39,830 nucleotides of DNA. Origin: Planctomycetota bacterium (GTDB taxonomy: Bacteria > Planctomycetota > Phycisphaerae > Sedimentisphaerales > Anaerobacaceae). The DNA lies in assembly GCA_022563885.1 (NCBI GenBank), contig JADFMM010000020.1:1-39830 (forward strand), in the 5' to 3' direction. The translations under genes were made by a program, and so were the position numbers. Of this stretch, positions 8,372 to 17,125 are shown in pieces. The notes beneath the pieces are model-generated. The model made no database searches. It saw only the letters and a list, made by a program, of their open reading frames with translations, and had not been told where the DNA came from. Each line of letters begins with the position of its first letter. Position 1 is the first letter of the stretch.

Positions 8372-10393
8372 ATGATGCTAGCCACCTGCGGCATGTTGCT
8401 GTGGCTCTCAGTGGCGAGTCGTTGTGTAGCGCAGACCACTGAGCCGACGGACCAGGTTCCAGGACAGGATATAATACTGGTGGTGATGGATCCTCTTTCA
8501 CTGCCTCTAAGCTGCCTCTGTGTGCCGGGCTTCGGCCAACGCAACTACCAGCCTCTGGCCGATCGCGTGGCCGCGGCCCTCGGACGCCGGGTGAATTTGG
8601 TGTTCGATGACGGACTGGCGCTGGCCGCTCCGCGCACGGGAGGTCGCGCCGACATCATCATTGGCAAGGAAGCCGTCGTCGAACTGGATGCGCGAACTGC
8701 CAAGATCTCGGTGCGGAAAATCGCCAAACTTTCGGGCCTGGATGGCAGCACCGGCACGCGGGGTCTGTTTGTGGTGAGGCGCGATGATCCGGCTAAATCC
8801 TTGGCCGACGTAATAGGGCGTCGCATCGTGATCGGCCCCGACGAAGACCGGGAGACCAGCGAGGTCGCGCTGGCGACTCTGCGAGCGGTCAGTGGCGAGC
8901 AGAAGTTTGAGTATAGGCAGGAGTCGAGTATCGACAACGCCGTGTTTGCCGTGGCCGACGGTGAGGCGGATGTCTCGATCATGCCGGACTACATGCCGGC
9001 GCTGATGGAAGGGTGCGGAAAGATCGACAAGGGTTCGTTGCGGGTGATCGGCAAGACCGAGCCCGTGCCTTTTATCGCCGTGTATGTCTCCGATGCGATC
9101 GATCCGGAACAGGAAAAGGCCATTCGATCGGTGCTGGCAGACTTAACGGCTTCACCGGCACGCCGCGCCGAGCTTGAATCCAAACTGGGCTTCATCCAAG
9201 TGTGGCCGCAGGTTCATTCGGCATCTCCACAGGATTGGCCTGATTTTCGCGGGCCGCGGCGGGATGGCCGGGTCGCGGAACTGCCGGATACGCTCCCGGC
9301 CAAGCCCAAGATTCTCTGGCGGCAAGGGTTGACCGGCGCGGCGATCGGCGGGCCGGTCGTGAGTCGGGGGGTCCTGGTCATTCCCGATAAGACTGTGGAC
9401 AGCTCACACGACCTTTGGCGTGCGTTCGATGTACAATCCGGAAAAGCCCTGTGGGAGTTTCGCCATCCGGCTGCCGGTGGATTGGACTATAGCAACAGCC
9501 CCCGCGCCACGCCGGTCATCCAGGACGATCGGGTCTACCTCTTGGGGGCGTTTGGTAATCTGCACTGTGTGGGCCTGGCCGATGGGCGGTTGATATGGCA
9601 AAAGAGTTATGTCACTGATTTTGATGGGGTACTCCCCACTTGGGGATTCTGTGCCGCGCCCTTGGTGGTGGGCGAAAAGTTGATCGTCAATCCTGGGGGA
9701 GAGAAGGCTTCGATTGTGGCCCTGAACCGCGAAAGCGGTGAAGTGATTTGGTCGACGCCGGGGAATGGGGCAGCGTATGCCGCCTACGTCCTCTCCGGCT
9801 CGGGCAGCAGGAGCCAAGTGGTGGGATTCGATGTGCTAGGCCTGGCGGGGTGGGACGTCCAAACCGGAAAGCGTCTGTGGGAGGCTTGCAGGCTGCCCTC
9901 CCAGGATTTTAATGTCGGCACCCCGGTGATCGTGGGCCAGACCGTGATTGTGGCCACAGAGAACAACGGGGCGCTTCGGTACCGGCTACCCCCGGCCGGT
10001 GTTCGCGAAATTAAGCCCGTGGCGTCGCACTTCGAGCTGGCCCCGGATTCCAGCACGCCGCTCGTCGTTAAGGATCGGCTGTTCTGCAATGCCTATGGTG
10101 AACTCTTCTGCCTCGATGTGGCCAACGGGCTCGAGGCCGTCTGGGTGCAGGAAGACGACATGTTCGCCGATCACTGCAACTTCATCGGCTCAGACGATCG
10201 TGTCTTGATCTGGACGATGTCTGGCGATCTGTTGCTCCTGCCGGCCGATTGCGACCGCTACCAGGTGATTTCTCATATGCGACCCTTTGCAGGGAGTGCC
10301 GGCGACGAATCCCTGGCGCCGCCGGCATTGGCCGGAAATGTTCTTTTCTTGCGCGGGCAAAGAGAACTGGTTGCCCTGCAGCTTTATCGCTAG
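8372..10393 (+). CDS. PhnD-like binding domain fused to a PQQ-type beta-propeller
   Basis: This is a 673-residue exported protein. The ATG at 8372 gives a leader (MMLATCGMLLWLSVASRCVA) with AAGGGAA upstream; the frame also opens at 8321. Residues about 30-285 resemble the periplasmic phosphonate/phosphate-type binding proteins of the PhnD family: YQPLADRVAAALGRRV, the paired GRADIIIGKEA and ADVIGRRIVIG strands, and DNAVFAVADGEADVSIMPDY. Residues about 300-673 are a PQQ-like propeller whose blades end in DVQSGKALWEF, LADGRLIWQKS, NRESGEVIWST and DVQTGKRLWEA. The combination suggests ligand sensing joined to a propeller scaffold or dehydrogenase-like fold, and the ligand is unknown. No ABC permease or ATPase is adjacent, so transport is unlikely. 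The two NHL genes downstream may be partners. Confidence 0.78.
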   Translation: MMLATCGMLLWLSVASRCVAQTTEPTDQVPGQDIILVVMDPLSLPLSCLCVPGFGQRNYQPLADRVAAALGRRVNLVFDDGLALAAPRTGGRADIIIGKEAVVELDARTAKISVRKIAKLSGLDGSTGTRGLFVVRRDDPAKSLADVIGRRIVIGPDEDRETSEVALATLRAVSGEQKFEYRQESSIDNAVFAVADGEADVSIMPDYMPALMEGCGKIDKGSLRVIGKTEPVPFIAVYVSDAIDPEQEKAIRSVLADLTASPARRAELESKLGFIQVWPQVHSASPQDWPDFRGPRRDGRVAELPDTLPAKPKILWRQGLTGAAIGGPVVSRGVLVIPDKTVDSSHDLWRAFDVQSGKALWEFRHPAAGGLDYSNSPRATPVIQDDRVYLLGAFGNLHCVGLADGRLIWQKSYVTDFDGVLPTWGFCAAPLVVGEKLIVNPGGEKASIVALNRESGEVIWSTPGNGAAYAAYVLSGSGSRSQVVGFDVLGLAGWDVQTGKRLWEACRLPSQDFNVGTPVIVGQTVIVATENNGALRYRLPPAGVREIKPVASHFELAPDSSTPLVVKDRLFCNAYGELFCLDVANGLEAVWVQEDDMFADHCNFIGSDDRVLIWTMSGDLLLLPADCDRYQVISHMRPFAGSAGDESLAPPALAGNVLFLRGQRELVALQLYR

Positions 10394-10437
10394 AATACAC
10401 TAACTGAAATGCAATGCGAATAATCAGGAGATCACAC

Positions 10438-11358
10438 ATGAACAACGAAACGAATTCGCAACAGTTCCATCGGCGTCACTTCATGGCTTTGGGCGTGCAG
10501 GGCACCGTGGTAGCCGGTTTGGGATTGACTGGACCGTCGGCACTGGCCGCAGACCAGAAGCCGATGGCAACCGGCTTCAAGCATGCATGTGACCTGACGG
10601 TCATGGCTACCGGGCAGATCGCGGTCATCGGCGATCGTCAATTGGCGATTTTTTCGCGAAACCGGCACAAGATTCTAGTGAAAGACCTTGACGCCGCACC
10701 GCAGGCGGTCTGTGCCGGGGCCAAGGGCGGGCTGCTGGTGGCGATGCAAGATGCCATTCTCCTGCTGAATGATGCAGGAGCGCAGATCGGCCGTTGGTCG
10801 CTTGCGGACCGCGACGGGCTTGCGGTCACGTCGATCAGTGCCGGCGGTAACTCGGTTTATGTCGGCGATGGCGTTCATGGCAAGGTTCACCGTTTTACCG
10901 CGTCAGGCCAATACCAGGGATCACTCGACCAGACTTTCGCGGCGGCGGCGAATTTCTTCCCGGTGGAAGTCGATGCCGAAGGGCGACTACACGTGGCTCA
11001 TTCCTCCCGCCATCGCATCGAGACGTTCAATCCTGCCGGAATTTCTGTTGCCAGCTGGGGTGCGAAGTCACGCGAGGCCGCAGGCTTTTCCGGCTGCTGT
11101 AACCCCGTAGACCTGGCGGTGTTGCCCGACGGCAAATTCGTGACCGCTGAACGAGGCCAACCGCGCATCAAACTCTTTTCCAGCAAGGGCGACTATATCA
11201 AGACCCTGGCCGAGCCAGAGCAGTTCACCGCCGACCGCCTGTCTTCCTATGACAACCATCAGGCCTGCAGTGGTGGCGGACTCAGTGTGGCCGCCGGGCC
11301 CAAGGGTGAGGTCTATGTGCTCGACCATGCCGACTCATCCCTGCAGAGATTAAGCTGA
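10438..11358 (+). CDS. NHL-repeat propeller protein with Tat-like leader
   Basis: The product is 306 residues. The N-terminus carries a Tat-type signal (FHRRHFMALGVQGTVVAGLG), implying folded export, perhaps with a cofactor. The rest is an NHL/six-bladed propeller with blade ends such as GNSVYVGDGVHGKVHRF, EGRLHVAHSSRHRIETF, DGKFVTAERGQPRIKLF and GEVYVLDHADSSLQRL. A GCCNP motif with adjacent cysteines precedes the fourth blade and also occurs in the next protein. NHL propellers usually bind proteins or ligands; enzymes exist, but nothing here fixes an activity. ATG at 10438 follows AGGAG. The gene is 44 bases after the PQQ fusion gene and probably co-transcribed with it. Confidence 0.75.
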   Translation: MNNETNSQQFHRRHFMALGVQGTVVAGLGLTGPSALAADQKPMATGFKHACDLTVMATGQIAVIGDRQLAIFSRNRHKILVKDLDAAPQAVCAGAKGGLLVAMQDAILLLNDAGAQIGRWSLADRDGLAVTSISAGGNSVYVGDGVHGKVHRFTASGQYQGSLDQTFAAAANFFPVEVDAEGRLHVAHSSRHRIETFNPAGISVASWGAKSREAAGFSGCCNPVDLAVLPDGKFVTAERGQPRIKLFSSKGDYIKTLAEPEQFTADRLSSYDNHQACSGGGLSVAAGPKGEVYVLDHADSSLQRLS

Positions 11359-11453
11359 ATCCCAGCGGCCAGTCACGGCGCTAGCGCATCGGGTGGGGAT
11401 GCCTGCCGGTTTCTTGCCGGCATGAACTCTGAAACAGAGAGCAAGGAGATGGA

Positions 11454-12545
11454 ATGTCGTTCCAACGAGTGGTTTGCGTGATGGCCCTGCTGGGCGTGAT
11501 GTTGCCGCATCGAGCGGCGCTGGCACAGGCGATCGAGGATGCCGTGATCGCGAGCATGGCGGCCACCCATGAAGAACTACCAACTATCACCATTAAGCAG
11601 GATGCAGCGGATTTGGTCAGCACCTTCGCCATGACGAGCGACGGCCGCCTGATGGCCAGCATCTCCCGCTGGAGTCAGGAACCGGCCACCCACGAGATCG
11701 TTTTCTATTCTCCAGAGGGGGAGACACTTGAGACCTGGGACATGACGGAGAAGATGCCGCCGCGGCGCAATTGGTACAAAGGCAAGTTGCCCGTCATGCT
11801 ACACGGCAGCGCCGAGGGAGATATCTACGTGGGTGGCGCAGGCTGGTTGATGCGTTTCAACGCCGAGGGCGACCTCTTGCAGGAGTTGGATTATCGTAAG
11901 ATGCTGGCGGAAGCCGCACAGGCGGAACATGCAGGGAAGTCCCAACAGGATCAATCCGAGGATCCGCCCCCAGGTGCCCTGGCATTCAAACGTGTCGTTC
12001 CAGCCGGCATTACCTCTTCCGCCGCCTATCTCTTTGTGGCGCTTCACATGGACGGAGGCGGCACTCGGTCCACTCAGGATGTGTATCGATTCAGCCGCGA
12101 GTTGGGTGAGCCGCTGCGCATCATCGAGAATCTGCGGGGCTGCTGCGCACACATCGACTTGGAAACGCTCGACAACGATAAACTGGTGGTTGCAGAGAAC
12201 ACCCGCTTTCGCATCAACACCTATACATTCGCGGGAACGTTGCTCGGTCGGTGGGGAAAGCGCAGTCGCACGAGTATTGAAGGCTTTGCCAGTTGCTGCA
12301 ATCCGGTGGGCATTTGCTTTGCCCCCGACGGCGAACTGATCACCGCCTCATCGGGCGTGGGACGCGTGAAGCGTTATACGCCTGAGGGAGAGTTTCTGGG
12401 GATGGTTGCCTTGGTGAACGTAACGCGTTGGGAGGGGGCCATACCCGGCAAGTGCTATATTCCCATCGAGGTGAGCCCTGACAACCAAAGGGTGTATGTC
12501 TTGGACGAGGTGACTCAGAACATCCACGTGATGAAACGGCGTTGA
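11454..12545 (+). CDS. NHL-repeat propeller protein, Sec-exported sister
   Basis: The product is 363 residues with a Sec leader (VVCVMALLGVMLPHRAALAQ) and a propeller homologous to the preceding gene. Shared features are TRFRINTYTFAGTLLGRWG followed by FASCCNPVGICFAPDG, matching the GCCNPVDLAVLPDG of its neighbour, and a final VYVLDEVTQNIHVM blade. A second cysteine pair occurs in RGCCAHIDLE. An insertion rich in Q, S and P near residues 150-165 is probably a flexible loop. AAGGAG stands 5 bases before the ATG. A short hairpin (TGCCGG/CCGGCA, 11405-11423) lies in the 95-base gap. The pair looks like a tandem duplication that diverged in export route; a shared metal or disulfide site is possible but unproven. 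Confidence 0.72.
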   Translation: MSFQRVVCVMALLGVMLPHRAALAQAIEDAVIASMAATHEELPTITIKQDAADLVSTFAMTSDGRLMASISRWSQEPATHEIVFYSPEGETLETWDMTEKMPPRRNWYKGKLPVMLHGSAEGDIYVGGAGWLMRFNAEGDLLQELDYRKMLAEAAQAEHAGKSQQDQSEDPPPGALAFKRVVPAGITSSAAYLFVALHMDGGGTRSTQDVYRFSRELGEPLRIIENLRGCCAHIDLETLDNDKLVVAENTRFRINTYTFAGTLLGRWGKRSRTSIEGFASCCNPVGICFAPDGELITASSGVGRVKRYTPEGEFLGMVALVNVTRWEGAIPGKCYIPIEVSPDNQRVYVLDEVTQNIHVMKRR

Positions 12546-12586
12546 GGTGTATATTCGCATGCTATGATCCCTGACGATCAACTCCC

Positions 12587-12770
12587 ATGCGGCATCCTCC
12601 CATCATGATGCCGCCAAGACATTCCCGTCGCTCGTTTCTGAAAGTCTCCTCCTCGCTGGCGGGCGGCGATGCTTGACGCTTCCTTGCTCAAGGCGCAATC
12701 GGGCGAAGCCAAGGGGCCGCCCATCGCCTATCTATTGTTGCGAAGGAGGTCCGGTTTACCGAGAGGTTGA
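12587..12770 (+). pseudogene. Remnant of a Tat-exported protein gene
   Basis: An ATG at 12587 opens a 29-codon frame reading PPRHSRRSFLKVSSSLAGG, a classic Tat signal (SRRSFLK), then stops at 12674. A second frame (12669-12770) continues with LLKAQSGEAKGPPIAYLLLR. This is what one expects of a Tat-leader gene (for example oxidoreductase or DUF1501 types common in planctomycetes) that was frameshifted and cut short. Only the leader and a few residues of the mature part survive. It overlaps the end of the minus-strand acyltransferase gene. Confidence 0.55.
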
Positions 12771-13724
12771 TTTCCGCCGGCGTCTATCTCCCGGCTTGGA
12801 TTTCCAGCGACGGTGGACCCACCAGTATTGACTGGGGTCCTCACGGACGAATGCCTCGATGGCCTTGGTGTACTCGGCTGTCACCCAGGTGACTGGGTCT
12901 TTCTGATCCGCCCATTCTTCCGGGAAGATGATGCGCTGGATGCCGATGTCGAAGAAAAACCGATTGCCCACGCGGCGGCTGTAACCCACTACCACAGGCA
13001 TGCTCTTGGTGATGGCTGTCAGGGCGATGCTTTTGTAGGTGCTGGCCTTGCGCCCGAAGAAATCGACGAAGATGCCCTTATATCCGGCGTCCTGATCGGC
13101 GATGAGTCCCAAGGTGACGCCTTCTTCAGAGGCCTGGGACATGAGGCGGGCGGCACCCCGCTTGTCGATGATCTTTTGCCCTTTGCGTTCACGGATGGCA
13201 CGAATGTAATTGTCGAGATGCCGGTTGTCCAGGGCCCGAGCGACACTGTAGATCTTGAATCCAAACAGGCCCAGCAGGTAGCCCGCGATCTCGAAGTTGC
13301 CATAGTGACCGGTGACCATGACGAGTCCGCGACCCTCCTGCATCATCCACTTGGCCCGCTCGATGTTCGTGAATCGGGCGTAGCGTTTCCAATTGTGCGA
13401 GTGTGCGAGTTTGGGTGTGAGCAGGCAATCGACACCGAGCATGGCGATCTGCTCGAAGCTGCGGCGACCAGTCTTGGCGATCCAGCGGGCGTCTTTTGCC
13501 GGAAAGCTGGCGCGCAGATTGTCCATGGCGCGTCCGCGACCTTCCCGGTGAAAGAGCCACAGCATCTTTCCAAAGAGGCAGGCCAGAGACAGTATCGCAT
13601 TGACCGGAAAAAGGGATGAGACCGCCGCTAGGGCGCGGATCATGGCGTATATCAACCAATCTCGGGTGGGGTGGGGCTTTTTGTCTCTCCTGCGGAGCCT
13701 TCTCTGTGGGTCGGGGCCAGCCAT
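12756..13724 (-). CDS. LpxL/HtrB-type lysophospholipid acyltransferase
   Basis: The product is about 322 residues of the lipid A biosynthesis acyltransferase family. Key features are a hydrophobic N-terminal segment (about residues 28-57), MDNLRASFP, the catalytic HX4E motif in VTGHYGNFEIAGYL (H140, E145), VARALDNRHLDNYIRAIRE, LIADQDAGYKGIFVDFFGR, and a C-terminal PSQYWWVHRRWKSKP. The family transfers a secondary acyl chain to a lipid A precursor at the inner membrane, so the organism probably makes lipid A or a related lipid; the exact acyl position is not predictable. The ATG at 13724 is preferred because the frame upstream overlaps the divergent sppA promoter and start. There is no ribosome site strong enough to prove it. 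Confidence 0.82.
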   Translation of the reverse strand: MAGPDPQRRLRRRDKKPHPTRDWLIYAMIRALAAVSSLFPVNAILSLACLFGKMLWLFHREGRGRAMDNLRASFPAKDARWIAKTGRRSFEQIAMLGVDCLLTPKLAHSHNWKRYARFTNIERAKWMMQEGRGLVMVTGHYGNFEIAGYLLGLFGFKIYSVARALDNRHLDNYIRAIRERKGQKIIDKRGAARLMSQASEEGVTLGLIADQDAGYKGIFVDFFGRKASTYKSIALTAITKSMPVVVGYSRRVGNRFFFDIGIQRIIFPEEWADQKDPVTWVTAEYTKAIEAFVREDPSQYWWVHRRWKSKPGDRRRRKSTSR

Positions 13725-13782
13725 CGACCGCGATTGTAGGTCCCCGCCGAGATCTGTCAAGGAGCGCACTCGGACCTGCCGT

Positions 13783-13811
13783 TTGACAGCGCGGGGGGCT
13801 CGACCTATACT
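13783..13811 (+). promoter_or_regulatory. Consensus promoter of sppA
   Basis: TTGACA and TATACT are separated by exactly 17 bases, followed by about 29 bases to the sppA start codon. This is the best-formed promoter near the housekeeping block. Confidence 0.8.
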
Positions 13812-13840
13812 GCGCGGACCTGCTCTTGAAAGGATATGGA

Positions 13841-14908
13841 ATGGATGATCCACAGTATGGGGGAGTCGCCGGCTCGGAAGCGTCGCCGAATTCGGGGGTT
13901 GTGCCGCCGCGACCCGTCGCACCTTTACCGACCGCGCCGACGCCACGTCGCCGCAGTGGCTGGCGAGTCCTAGGGTGGCTCTTTCTTGCACTGTCGGTGT
14001 CGGTCAACATCGGACTCTTCGTGACACTGCTTGGCACCGTGGCCTTTTTTTCGCTGGGATCCCAGTCAGGGACATTCACGGAAAGTGTCATCCAGAAGGG
14101 CAGCCGGTCGAAGAAGATTGTCGTAGTCAGTGTTGAGGGTGTGATCAACTCGCGTCAAGCCGACCGTGTGCGGGGGCAACTCAAAATGGCCGCAAAAGAC
14201 AGTGCCGTTGCCGGGTTGATCATCCGGGTCAATTCCCCCGGCGGGACGATTTCGGCCAGCGACCAAATCTATCACGAGATTCGTACGTTCCGCGAGCGAG
14301 AAGGGAAACCGGTACTGGCGTTCATGCAGGGCGTGGCCGCCTCCGGGGGCTACTACGTCTCGGCCGCCTGTGAGCAGATCATGGCTGAACCCACGGCGAT
14401 CACGGGCTCCATCGGCGTGATCATGTCCTATTTCGTGCTCGAAGACCTGCTGGAGGAGAAGTTGGGTGTTCTGCCCGTGGTCGTGAAGTCGGGTGAACGC
14501 AAGGACTGGCCGAGTTCCTATCACAAGCCCACCGAGGAACAACTGGAGTATCTGCAGACTCAACTCATCCGGCCGGCCTATGCCCGGTTCTTGTCGATCG
14601 TGCAGACGAGCCGGCAGGACCACTTATCAGCCGAACAGGTCGAGGCATTGGCGGATGGGACTATCTTCTCGGCGCACGAAGCGCAGGAGAATAGGCTCAT
14701 CGACCAGATTGGCTACTTGGACGATGCGATGACCCTCATCCAGTCCATGGCCGATGTCACGAACGCCCTGGTGGTGGAGTACCGGGAACCCTTTACGGTC
14801 CGAGACTTGGTGGGGCTGCGGAGTCGCCCCAGTTTTCTGAAGATCGATCAACACACGCTGCACGAGTGGAGTACGCCCCAGGTGCTGTACCTGTGGCGAG
14901 CCTTTTGA
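13841..14908 (+). CDS. sppA: Signal peptide peptidase SppA
   Basis: The product is 355 residues of the short SppA form (S49 family). A proline-rich cytoplasmic N-terminus leads to one membrane segment at about residues 41-70, then the protease domain. It shows RVNSPGGTISASDQIYHEI, the nucleophile Ser168 in GVAASGGYYVS, and the general-base Lys221 in VVKSGERKDWPS. The spacing of 53 residues fits the Ser-Lys dyad of bacterial SppA. It degrades leftover signal peptides and membrane-embedded peptides. AAAGGA lies before the ATG at 13841, which is better than a TTG at 13826. It is divergent from the acyltransferase gene and converges with miaB 18 bases away. Confidence 0.92.
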   Translation: MDDPQYGGVAGSEASPNSGVVPPRPVAPLPTAPTPRRRSGWRVLGWLFLALSVSVNIGLFVTLLGTVAFFSLGSQSGTFTESVIQKGSRSKKIVVVSVEGVINSRQADRVRGQLKMAAKDSAVAGLIIRVNSPGGTISASDQIYHEIRTFREREGKPVLAFMQGVAASGGYYVSAACEQIMAEPTAITGSIGVIMSYFVLEDLLEEKLGVLPVVVKSGERKDWPSSYHKPTEEQLEYLQTQLIRPAYARFLSIVQTSRQDHLSAEQVEALADGTIFSAHEAQENRLIDQIGYLDDAMTLIQSMADVTNALVVEYREPFTVRDLVGLRSRPSFLKIDQHTLHEWSTPQVLYLWRAF

Positions 14909-14926
14909 TGAACGCCGAGTCGGCGC

Positions 14927-16393
14927 TTACACTTGTGCGGATTCTCTTGCCACGACAAAGGAAGTGCTGTCCGCCCGCCCTTCGCTGGCGGTGACAGCTT
15001 GCCTGAGCTTCGCCGGCAGTTGACCAAAGAGGGTCAGCGGGCTCGTCTTGTCGATCGTGACCTCGACAAATCTCCCTGTGAGAGATCTGGGGCCATTAAA
15101 CACGACGATCCAATCGGTGTCGGTGCGGCCGACCAGTTGCGGCAGGCCTTGGCTGCTGGCCGCGTTGAGGTGGGGTTTTTTGCTTAGGCCTTCCACTAGG
15201 ACCCGGATGCGTTGCCCCAGAAATTGCCGGCAGAGCGCCTGGCTGACCGATTCTTGAACCGCCAACAGCTCCACGTTTCGCTGTGCCTTGGTCTCGGCGC
15301 TGACGTCGTCCTCAAGGCTTTTCTCGGAGGTCGTGCCGGGACGGGGTGAATACTTGAAGACGAAGGAGTTCTTGTACGCGACCTTCTTAACGAGTTCGAC
15401 GCTGGCCTGAAAATCTTCCTCTGTCTCTCCCGGAAAGCCAACGATGAAGTCTCCGGCAAGGGAGAGACCCGGGACCGCGCTGCGGGCTCGATCGATCAGG
15501 TCCAGGTATTCCTGGCAGGTATACTTGCGATTCATCGCTTTGAGGATGCGATCGGATCCGCTCTGGGCCGGCATGTGGAAATATTTACACACCTTGGGAA
15601 GATGGGCAATCGCCTGCATGATGCCATCGAAATACTTGGGAGCCGGGTAGTTGGTAATGAATCGAATCCAATCGATGCCTTCGACGTCATGGACCTGTTC
15701 CAGCACGTCGGCGAGCGAATAGATCCGGTCACCCGCCCGGTATTCGTAGGCATTGACAGTCTGACCGAGGAGTGTCACCTGCCTGACGCCATCCGCTGCC
15801 AACCTCTTTACCTGGTCGACGATGGCGCCGATGGGCCGGGACACTTCCGGACCGCGGACAAAGGGTACGATGCAGAAGGTGCAGAAGTAATTGCAGCCGC
15901 GCATGACGCGCACGAAGGCCTGTCCTTCTATCGCCTTGTCATCGCTGTCGTGCATCGACTCAAAGGCCTCCAGTTCGGGGTTGTCTGCGGACCGATGACG
16001 AATCCGGTCGGATACATCAAGTACCTTGGTCTTCTCGGTGATCACCTTGTGGCACAGATCCACGATGTGCGGGATTTGGTCCGGGCCACAGACGAGGTCG
16101 ACCTCTTCGCGCGCCAGCAACTCCTCCCCCAAGCGCTGCCCCATACAGCCAATCACGCCTACCACCAAATCGGGCTTCGATTTCTTGAGGTGCTTGAGGT
16201 ACCCCAGGTTCGAGATGACCCGGTCTTCCGCGTGCTGCCGGACCGAGCAGGTGTTGATCAGCACGATGTCTGCCGACTGAATGTCGTCGGTTTTGGTGTA
16301 CTGGGCATCCTTGAAGGCGGAGGAGATCAAGGCCGTGTCCAGCTTGTTCATCTGGCAGCCGTAGCTCTTGATGTGGATGCGTCTCTCAATCAT
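14927..16393 (-). CDS. miaB: tRNA-2-methylthio-N6-isopentenyladenosine37 synthase MiaB
   Basis: The product is 488 residues, close to the usual 440-480. The N-terminal UPF0004 domain carries three cluster cysteines (C13 in YGCQMNKLDT, C49 in INTCSVR, C83 in IGCMGQR). The radical SAM domain carries the CNYFCTFC motif (C167, C171, C174). The C-terminal TRAM region ends at about residue 450, with a short extra tail. NTCSVRQHAEDR and GCMGQR point to MiaB over RimO and MtaB. It methylthiolates i6A37 of tRNAs reading UNN codons. The gene follows the DUF374 acyltransferase after 42 bases on the same strand, probably one transcript with accA. Confidence 0.94.
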   Translation of the reverse strand: MIERRIHIKSYGCQMNKLDTALISSAFKDAQYTKTDDIQSADIVLINTCSVRQHAEDRVISNLGYLKHLKKSKPDLVVGVIGCMGQRLGEELLAREEVDLVCGPDQIPHIVDLCHKVITEKTKVLDVSDRIRHRSADNPELEAFESMHDSDDKAIEGQAFVRVMRGCNYFCTFCIVPFVRGPEVSRPIGAIVDQVKRLAADGVRQVTLLGQTVNAYEYRAGDRIYSLADVLEQVHDVEGIDWIRFITNYPAPKYFDGIMQAIAHLPKVCKYFHMPAQSGSDRILKAMNRKYTCQEYLDLIDRARSAVPGLSLAGDFIVGFPGETEEDFQASVELVKKVAYKNSFVFKYSPRPGTTSEKSLEDDVSAETKAQRNVELLAVQESVSQALCRQFLGQRIRVLVEGLSKKPHLNAASSQGLPQLVGRTDTDWIVVFNGPRSLTGRFVEVTIDKTSPLTLFGQLPAKLRQAVTASEGRADSTSFVVARESAQV

Positions 16394-16435
16394 AGGATGT
16401 GCAGCATAGGGAGTCGAAAGGGAAAAATCAATCGA

Positions 16436-17125
16436 TTAGTTGCCGACTTCCTGGCTGGCCCTCTGATTGAGTCCCCGCATGGTCTCCTCCAGTTGAACTC
16501 GGTATCCCTCAATTTCATCCGGGGTACTGCTGCGGGGGACAATGAGCGGATCCCCGTGGGCGATGTGGACATGGCCAAAGGGCAGGGGCAAAATGAATCG
16601 GTCCCAGCTCTTGAAGGTTTTTTTCCGGCTGGCGTCATAGCACAACGGCACGATGGGGGCACCTGTCATCTGGGCCAGCTTGATGATGCCAATCTGCACT
16701 TGAAAGGCGGGACCGCGGGGACCATCGGGAGTGACCACGACATTGTGACCTTTTTTGAGCCTGTCGCGCACGATGCGGATCGCCGTTCTGGCCCCTTTGC
16801 TGGTGGAGCCACGCACCGCTTCCATCTTTAGGCCCTCGATGACGGCCGTCCCGTAGTCCCCATCACGACTCTGGCTCACCACGACCGCCATCTGGGGCTT
16901 GCGGATGCGCTTGGCATAGTAATAGGACTGATAAAAGAGATGTCCATGCCAGCAGGCGAAGATCGTCTTTCCCTTCCAGGCGCCGCCTTTCAGGGCCTTT
17001 TCGTCGTCAAGCGTAAGACGGTTGAGGCAATAGACCAAGCGCTGCGATAGGACACCCACATGGCCAAACAGCCAAGTGGCGCAGGGGTGCAAGCGATCTG
17101 CCAACCGGCGTTTGAATGAGGCCAT
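16436..17125 (-). CDS. DUF374-type lysophospholipid acyltransferase
   Basis: The product is 229 residues of the DUF374 (LPLAT-like) family. Visible features are the acyltransferase histidine motif FACWHGHLFYQSYYYAK, VVVSQSRDGDYGTAVIEGL, RGSTSKGARTAI, VVVTPDGPRGPAFQVQIG and APIVPLCYDASRKKTFKSWDRF. The family is close to enzymes that acylate lipid A or glycerolipids; in several Gram-negatives the gene neighbours kdtA, which is absent here. The ATG at 17125 overlaps the accA stop (TGATG), so the two are translationally coupled. An open frame runs further upstream inside accA but is very unlikely to be used. Confidence 0.82.
   Translation of the reverse strand: MASFKRRLADRLHPCATWLFGHVGVLSQRLVYCLNRLTLDDEKALKGGAWKGKTIFACWHGHLFYQSYYYAKRIRKPQMAVVVSQSRDGDYGTAVIEGLKMEAVRGSTSKGARTAIRIVRDRLKKGHNVVVTPDGPRGPAFQVQIGIIKLAQMTGAPIVPLCYDASRKKTFKSWDRFILPLPFGHVHIAHGDPLIVPRSSTPDEIEGYRVQLEETMRGLNQRASQEVGN

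Noticed and set aside
13189-14148. Long minus-strand open frame across the sppA promoter
   Set aside because: It overlaps sppA and the acyltransferase in a shifted frame; its composition (Pro/Arg/Ser-rich) is typical of a shadow frame.
15575-16831. Long plus-strand open frame (about 418 codons) opposite miaB and the DUF374 gene
   Set aside because: It is antisense to two well-supported genes with full family motifs and has no motif of its own.
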